Shown one piece after another: positions 6,870-10,711 of a stretch of DNA of 10,711 nucleotides. Position 1 is the first letter of the stretch. Every line of letters begins with the position of its first letter. The translations under genes and the position numbers were made by a program. The DNA is taken from positions 1-10,711 of the forward strand of contig JAHEYA010000044.1 in assembly GCA_023251855.1 (NCBI GenBank), given 5' to 3'. Under the pieces are notes generated by a model. That model did not search any database and was not told the origin of the DNA. It was given only the letters and a program-made list of their open reading frames with translations. This DNA comes from Bacteroidota bacterium. GTDB taxonomy: Bacteria > Bacteroidota > Bacteroidia > 2-12-FULL-35-15.

Positions 6870-8699
6870 TTATTGAATGATTAGTTTTTGAATATTCACG
6901 CCTTTATCTGAATTTAACTTGATATAATAAATACCCTTTGTTAAACCCTCTAAGTGAATTTGCTTGTTAAAATCAGATGAGCTGTTCTTTTCAAAAGTAT
7001 GGAATACTTCTTTACCTTGAATATCATACACATTAATTGACATTTGAGTAAAATTTGCATTTCCAACAGTAATATTAAATAACCCTAATGTTGGATTTGG
7101 ATAAATTGAAACAGTGCCAAATTTATTTTCTTCAATACCGGCAGCTCCAGTAATATTAACAATATAATCCTCAGTTTCTCCCCATAAGTAGGTTCCGCAA
7201 GAATCAATTGATGAAGAAGAAGTAGTTTCGTTTAATACCACTCTCATTAATGTATTCCCAACTGTAGCAGCTGTAGGCACAGTAAAACTTCCTGTTTTTG
7301 TATATATTCCTTTCACAGTATCGGATTGAAAAACACGTTCTCCTGCATCAGCAAAATTTCCATTTTGGTTATAATCAATAAAGATCTTAAATGCATTTCT
7401 GTATGAACCTGTACCACAAGTTCCAACCTGTATAGAAAAGGCAACGGATGTTCCTTTTGCAAGATTTGGCGCAGGAAGTGCAGTATAATTTGAATATTCA
7501 TTTAAGGTAGAGCCTGTACCCCCTGTGGTGGAACAAGTTGATGAATTATTCAAAGTGCCAACGGTAACATTAAACAGGTCTTCATCAGCGACACTTGTTG
7601 CAGTGGAAACACAATAACAATTCATTTGTGTATTCATTGTAACATTCACCACCGATGATGTAGCAGGAGCGCCCCCACTACATGTTACAATGCAATGGTA
7701 AAACATTGCAGCAGTTTGCGTAGTTGTGAAGGTTGGTGTAGTTGCCCCTGTTATATTTGTATAAGTTCCACCTGATGTGGCAGATGATTGCCATTGAAAA
7801 GTAAGGCCGGATACACCTGGGGTATAACCTGTTAAAACTAAATCAAAATTTACTCCACTACATACTACAGCTGGAACAGCGGATGCTGTACCGGCAGTTG
7901 GTGTTCCCGAACATGCTATAGGAGGTGTCCATGTATAAGTTTGACCTAATGCAGGTTTAACAGTAGCAGAAAGGCGGCATGTATCAGTATTAACTGCACC
8001 TGCAGTTGTTGCCGACCAATCAGTTGATGTTTTTCTGATATTGAAATCTGAATTTGTTGTTCCACTCAAACCAACTTGTGTAATCGCTAATGAAGTATTA
8101 TTGGTCATTGCGCCATAAACAATTTCCACATTATTCGAAGTTTCTTTTAAACGAATTTGGAAATTGAAATTATCACCGGTAGCAGCGAATTTTCTATAAT
8201 TTGTCCATTGAATAACACAAACTTTATTCGGAGAGGTTCCAATTGTTTCAATTCTCAATGATGAACCAGTTTGGCTTGCCAAATCTCTTGCAAGACCACC
8301 AACTCTATTGCGCAAAAGCGCAGGAGTAGCGGATGATGTTTGCGACAGTGGCAATGTATAATAGTTTGCCGAGTTCATATCTACTGAAGGGGTTAAGCTT
8401 GACTTTCCAAAGCATATCCACCCATTTGTATTGATTCCTAATTTGTCGAAAACCTGTCCATTAAAGGTGAAACTAAAACCTATTGGAAAACCCACTCCTG
8501 TGGAGGCTGATGTAGTTCCGGCAGGTGTTGCCGGATCCAAAAAACGTTCTTCATCGTCCGTTGCACCACCTATTAGGCTACCACCTGTAATTGGGGTATA
8601 GGTTCCTGAAGATGCAGCAAATGTGTATGAATTAACCTGTGCATTAGCAAAATTCAAGGAAGCAAAGGCTGAAAATAAAATAAGTAGTGTTTTTTTCAT
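6870..8699 (-). CDS. T9SS-exported Ig-like/GEVED domain surface protein, 609 aa
   Basis: The ATG at 8699 opens a signal peptide (MKKTLLILFSAFASLNFANA). The N-terminal domain (~22-262; SSGTYTPITGG, NTNGWICFG, KVCVIQW) aligns along its length with the 599-aa protein. An Ig-like domain (~263-357) has C280, W303 and Y-H-C336. A GEVED domain (~361-517) has DYNQNG at 442-447 and GETEDY at 507-512, and is nearly the same as GEVED-2 of the 904-aa protein. The sorting domain (IYPNP 532-536, KGIYYIKL 588-595) ends the protein. No catalytic residues are recognisable. The gene has its own promoter candidate and terminator, so it is probably transcribed alone although co-oriented with its paralogs. Likely role: surface adhesion or a structural surface layer, by analogy with other large GEVED/Ig T9SS cargo; this is inference. 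Confidence 0.9.
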   Translation of the reverse strand: MKKTLLILFSAFASLNFANAQVNSYTFAASSGTYTPITGGSLIGGATDDEERFLDPATPAGTTSASTGVGFPIGFSFTFNGQVFDKLGINTNGWICFGKSSLTPSVDMNSANYYTLPLSQTSSATPALLRNRVGGLARDLASQTGSSLRIETIGTSPNKVCVIQWTNYRKFAATGDNFNFQIRLKETSNNVEIVYGAMTNNTSLAITQVGLSGTTNSDFNIRKTSTDWSATTAGAVNTDTCRLSATVKPALGQTYTWTPPIACSGTPTAGTASAVPAVVCSGVNFDLVLTGYTPGVSGLTFQWQSSATSGGTYTNITGATTPTFTTTQTAAMFYHCIVTCSGGAPATSSVVNVTMNTQMNCYCVSTATSVADEDLFNVTVGTLNNSSTCSTTGGTGSTLNEYSNYTALPAPNLAKGTSVAFSIQVGTCGTGSYRNAFKIFIDYNQNGNFADAGERVFQSDTVKGIYTKTGSFTVPTAATVGNTLMRVVLNETTSSSSIDSCGTYLWGETEDYIVNITGAAGIEENKFGTVSIYPNPTLGLFNITVGNANFTQMSINVYDIQGKEVFHTFEKNSSSDFNKQIHLEGLTKGIYYIKLNSDKGVNIQKLIIQ

Positions 8700-8734
8700 T
8701 TTGGGTTCTTTTAGATTTTTAATTTATTTGTTTG

Positions 8735-8742
8735 CAAAAATA
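8735..8742 (-). promoter_or_regulatory. -7 box candidate for the 609-aa gene
   Basis: TATTTTTG on the minus strand matches TAnnTTTG exactly, followed by CA, 35 bases before the ATG. The leader (ATTAAAAATCTAAAAG) resembles that of the 904-aa gene. No clear -33 TTG is visible. Confidence 0.5.
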
Positions 8743-8842
8743 ATTGATTTTTTTGATGTTACTAGTTGATGTTAAAAATACTGTATAAAAAACAAGTTTT
8801 ATATCTGATAATAATTAACAATGCAAAAATAAACTGAATCGA

Positions 8843-8936
8843 ATAAAAAAAAATAAAAAAATGACAAACGTTTAGTACCAATTATTCATCGAAGGTGTTA
8901 GGTAATTTAACGTTATTAATTTTTGCAAAAATTAAT
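8843..8936 (-). terminator. Weak candidate 3' end signal of the cytochrome-monooxygenase gene
   Basis: A 22-bp perfect AT palindrome with arms ATTAATTTTT and AAAAATTAAT around GC (8915-8936) overlaps the TAA stop. A long A-rich tract on the plus strand (8843-8861), read as U-rich in the transcript, lies ~55 bases further on. Unlike the three paralogs, no GC-rich hairpin next to a U-run is present. TTAACGTT (8907-8914) sits between the two. Confidence 0.25.
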
Positions 8937-10572
8937 CCGTTTGAATCAATTTCTGTAAATATCTTTTTCCGTTTACTGTTATAGCAAGAAAATAAATTCC
9001 TGCTTCCGAATTATTAAATGTGTATTGGTAATTCCCTTTATTCTGCTCTTCTTCAGCCAATGTTTGAACTTTTTCGCCCAAAACGTTATATACCTCCAAT
9101 TTCACTTTGGAACTCTCCTTTAACGAATAAGTTATTTTTGTTACATCGGAATAAGGGTTCGGATATGTTTTAAAAGATAATGTTGAATTCTCAATGGTTT
9201 GTAAACCTGCCGTAGCGATTGGAGGACCATACGTATATTCAAATCCAATAACCGACATCTCCGTAAGGGAAGTTAATCCGAAACGTACGGTATCAGTTCC
9301 GAAATTATACCATTTTGCACGACTTAAAAATCCCAATTGAGGGTTAATTTCTAAAAACGGACTGAATCTTTCCTGCGCCCCATGCACTCCCCACCCATAG
9401 TATCCCTGATTAACAGCATAATCAAAATCATAAAAACCTTCGTATACCTGATCTCCTTTTGTAAAATCAGGATTACGTTTCCAAATATCATAATCTACAC
9501 CATAACGATGGGTGTGGGTGTACATAATCCATATCTCCCACATATTAGTTTCAGTTGAATCAAAAGCCGCAACATTATCATAAATGGTACTATCTCCGGG
9601 AGGTATCACAATAGATAGGTCCGGAAAATTTCTTCTATACATAATTTTTTGAGCAGTACCTTTTGGCTGGGTATAAAAATTAATATACACTTCGGCCCCA
9701 AGTACGCTATCGGGGTTTGGATTCACAATATGTAAATTCAAATCGAATACTGCATTTTTCTCAACCCTATAGGCGGTTCCTGCAGGCAAAACATGGTCAA
9801 GAGTTAATGGAGAAAATGCTGAAAGAGCATCTGCACTAGCATGTGATGGGCCATTGCCTCCTGTTCCGGTGGCAGATCTGAAACCTTTTGCGTAATTAAC
9901 ATCCTGTCCGGGAAAAAATTTATAAATAACCAAATGATGAGATTGCGCTGGTTGTAAAGGTTGAACACGATATACTTCAGTAGTATCAGTAAGTCTTGTA
10001 TTGTATTTAATAAAAACTTCGCTTTCACTTGCCGGAGCAACAAATACTTTCCCTAAGTGAATCTGAAAACCGGCAGTTGATGGTGGAGCAAGAGGAACAG
10101 CAGGATTAGTAATTCCGTAACCAGAATAAAATTTGGTAAGCAATGCAGTATCTACCACCATACCGGTTTGAGGTGCACCACTCAAAACCCATTGACGAAC
10201 CAATTCTATTTCATAGTTACTCAATGCCGGATTGGGTGATTGTGGCATTGCCGCACCTTCATTAACTGAAATATTATTATCTGTATCCAAACCATTGTTT
10301 ATCTTTCTCAACAAAAGACTTCTATGTGGCTCTCCCCCACTAATCAATTTATGCCCTAAAGCCAATGATGCGGGATTTACAGGATTATGATTTACAATAT
10401 GAGTATATACTACCGATGGGGCAGATGCCAGATCAAGAGAACCTGAAAAAACACTTGAATTATGGCAGCTTGCACATTTTGCCTGAAATATGGAGTATAC
10501 CTGCATATATGTGCTTTGAGCAAACAGTTGTGAACTCAAAAACAAAGAAGCCAAAAGTAAATTTTTTCTCAT
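8932..10572 (-). CDS. Secreted cytochrome c / copper type II monooxygenase-like fusion with T9SS sorting domain, 546 aa
   Basis: The ATG at 10572 starts a signal peptide ending near A18 (FLSSQLFAQS). Residues ~19-135 resemble a small c-type cytochrome domain: CASCH (33-37) for heme attachment, M109 (EGAAMP) as possible axial ligand, and a final helix ELVRQWVLSGAP. Residues ~165-450 match the copper type II ascorbate-dependent monooxygenase fold of peptidylglycine hydroxylase. Expected CuH ligands are H212, H213 (SHHLVIYKF) and H281 (LNLHIVNPN); expected CuM ligands are H353 and H355 (YTHTHRYG) and M439 (LTEMSVIGFEY). All six are present. A sorting domain (TYPNP 469-473, GIYFLAI near 525) closes it. 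Predicted activity: copper- and O2-dependent hydroxylation of an unknown extracellular substrate, perhaps with electrons through the heme. The substrate is not inferable. It could instead be a non-catalytic copper-binding relative, but ligand conservation argues for activity. Confidence 0.85.
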   Translation of the reverse strand: MRKNLLLASLFLSSQLFAQSTYMQVYSIFQAKCASCHNSSVFSGSLDLASAPSVVYTHIVNHNPVNPASLALGHKLISGGEPHRSLLLRKINNGLDTDNNISVNEGAAMPQSPNPALSNYEIELVRQWVLSGAPQTGMVVDTALLTKFYSGYGITNPAVPLAPPSTAGFQIHLGKVFVAPASESEVFIKYNTRLTDTTEVYRVQPLQPAQSHHLVIYKFFPGQDVNYAKGFRSATGTGGNGPSHASADALSAFSPLTLDHVLPAGTAYRVEKNAVFDLNLHIVNPNPDSVLGAEVYINFYTQPKGTAQKIMYRRNFPDLSIVIPPGDSTIYDNVAAFDSTETNMWEIWIMYTHTHRYGVDYDIWKRNPDFTKGDQVYEGFYDFDYAVNQGYYGWGVHGAQERFSPFLEINPQLGFLSRAKWYNFGTDTVRFGLTSLTEMSVIGFEYTYGPPIATAGLQTIENSTLSFKTYPNPYSDVTKITYSLKESSKVKLEVYNVLGEKVQTLAEEEQNKGNYQYTFNNSEAGIYFLAITVNGKRYLQKLIQTD

Positions 10573-10711
10573 TTTAAAAATTTTTTAATTTTTTGCAGTC
10601 CAAATATAATAATTTGATTTTTAAAAACCGAATTTTTTTATGAACGCAAAATTCTCGTAATTTTAAAAATAATTTTTACTTTTACTTTTGAAAATCAGGT
10701 ACTATTTTTGT
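10573..10711. other. Right-end intergenic region, partial
   Basis: It has no gene. It holds the leader and -7 box of the cytochrome-monooxygenase gene (10601-10608). Plus-strand TACTTTTG (10683-10690) and TATTTTTG (10703-10710) also fit the -7 consensus and could serve a divergent gene to the right, but the window stops there. Confidence 0.45.
10601..10608 (-). promoter_or_regulatory. -7 box candidate for the cytochrome-monooxygenase gene
   Basis: TATATTTG on the minus strand matches TAnnTTTG, 28 bases before the ATG. The leader is A/T-rich without a Shine-Dalgarno sequence. No strong -33 TTG is seen. Confidence 0.45.

Noticed and set aside
1903..8699. CRISPR-like or tandem DNA repeat array
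   Set aside because: The repeats are coding, hundreds of bases long, diverged, and keep protein domain patterns; there are no short repeats with unique spacers.

Overview
The window is AT-rich DNA from a member of the Bacteroidota. The evidence is that all five proteins carry a C-terminal type IX secretion (T9SS) type A sorting domain, with a (V/I)YPNP-like start and a KGIYY/GIYF-like end. In addition, the start codons have A-rich leaders without a Shine-Dalgarno sequence, and promoter candidates fit the Bacteroidota -7 box TAnnTTTG. The genus cannot be told from this stretch. No gene for the secretion machine itself is present; every gene here encodes exported cargo.

Layout: (1) 1-1262, plus strand: the 3' part of a secreted endonuclease I family nuclease whose start lies outside the window. 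(2) 1263-1902: a 640-bp gene-free stretch full of repeat structure. It holds a REP-like folded element (1306-1381), a MITE-like unit bounded by 15-bp inverted repeats (1390-1404 / 1809-1823) and a near-perfect 12-bp direct repeat outside them, a second REP-like hairpin inside that unit (1697-1716), and a strong bidirectional terminator (1845-1884) between the convergent genes. (3) 1903-8699, minus strand: three tandem paralogous surface proteins of 599, 904 and 609 aa. Each has a signal peptide, a shared N-terminal beta-rich domain, an Ig-like domain with a C...W...YxC pattern, a GEVED domain (DYNQNG...GETEDY) and a sorting domain. The middle one carries the Ig+GEVED unit twice and a Thr/Ser-rich insertion of about 64 residues in its N-terminal domain. 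(4) 8932-10572, minus strand: a secreted fusion of a c-type cytochrome domain (CASCH), a copper type II monooxygenase-like domain of the peptidylglycine hydroxylase (PHM) kind with all expected copper ligands, and a sorting domain. (5) 10573-10711: its promoter region, possibly shared with a divergent gene to the right.

Each minus-strand gene has its own -7 box candidate and leader. The three paralogs each have their own hairpin-plus-U-tract terminator, so the block looks like independently transcribed single genes rather than an operon. The common theme is export to the cell surface or medium: a DNA-degrading enzyme, three probable adhesin or structural proteins, and one redox enzyme. Nothing in the window shows that they act in one pathway. 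The two most notable items are the cytochrome-copper monooxygenase fusion and the modular expansion of the GEVED paralogs.
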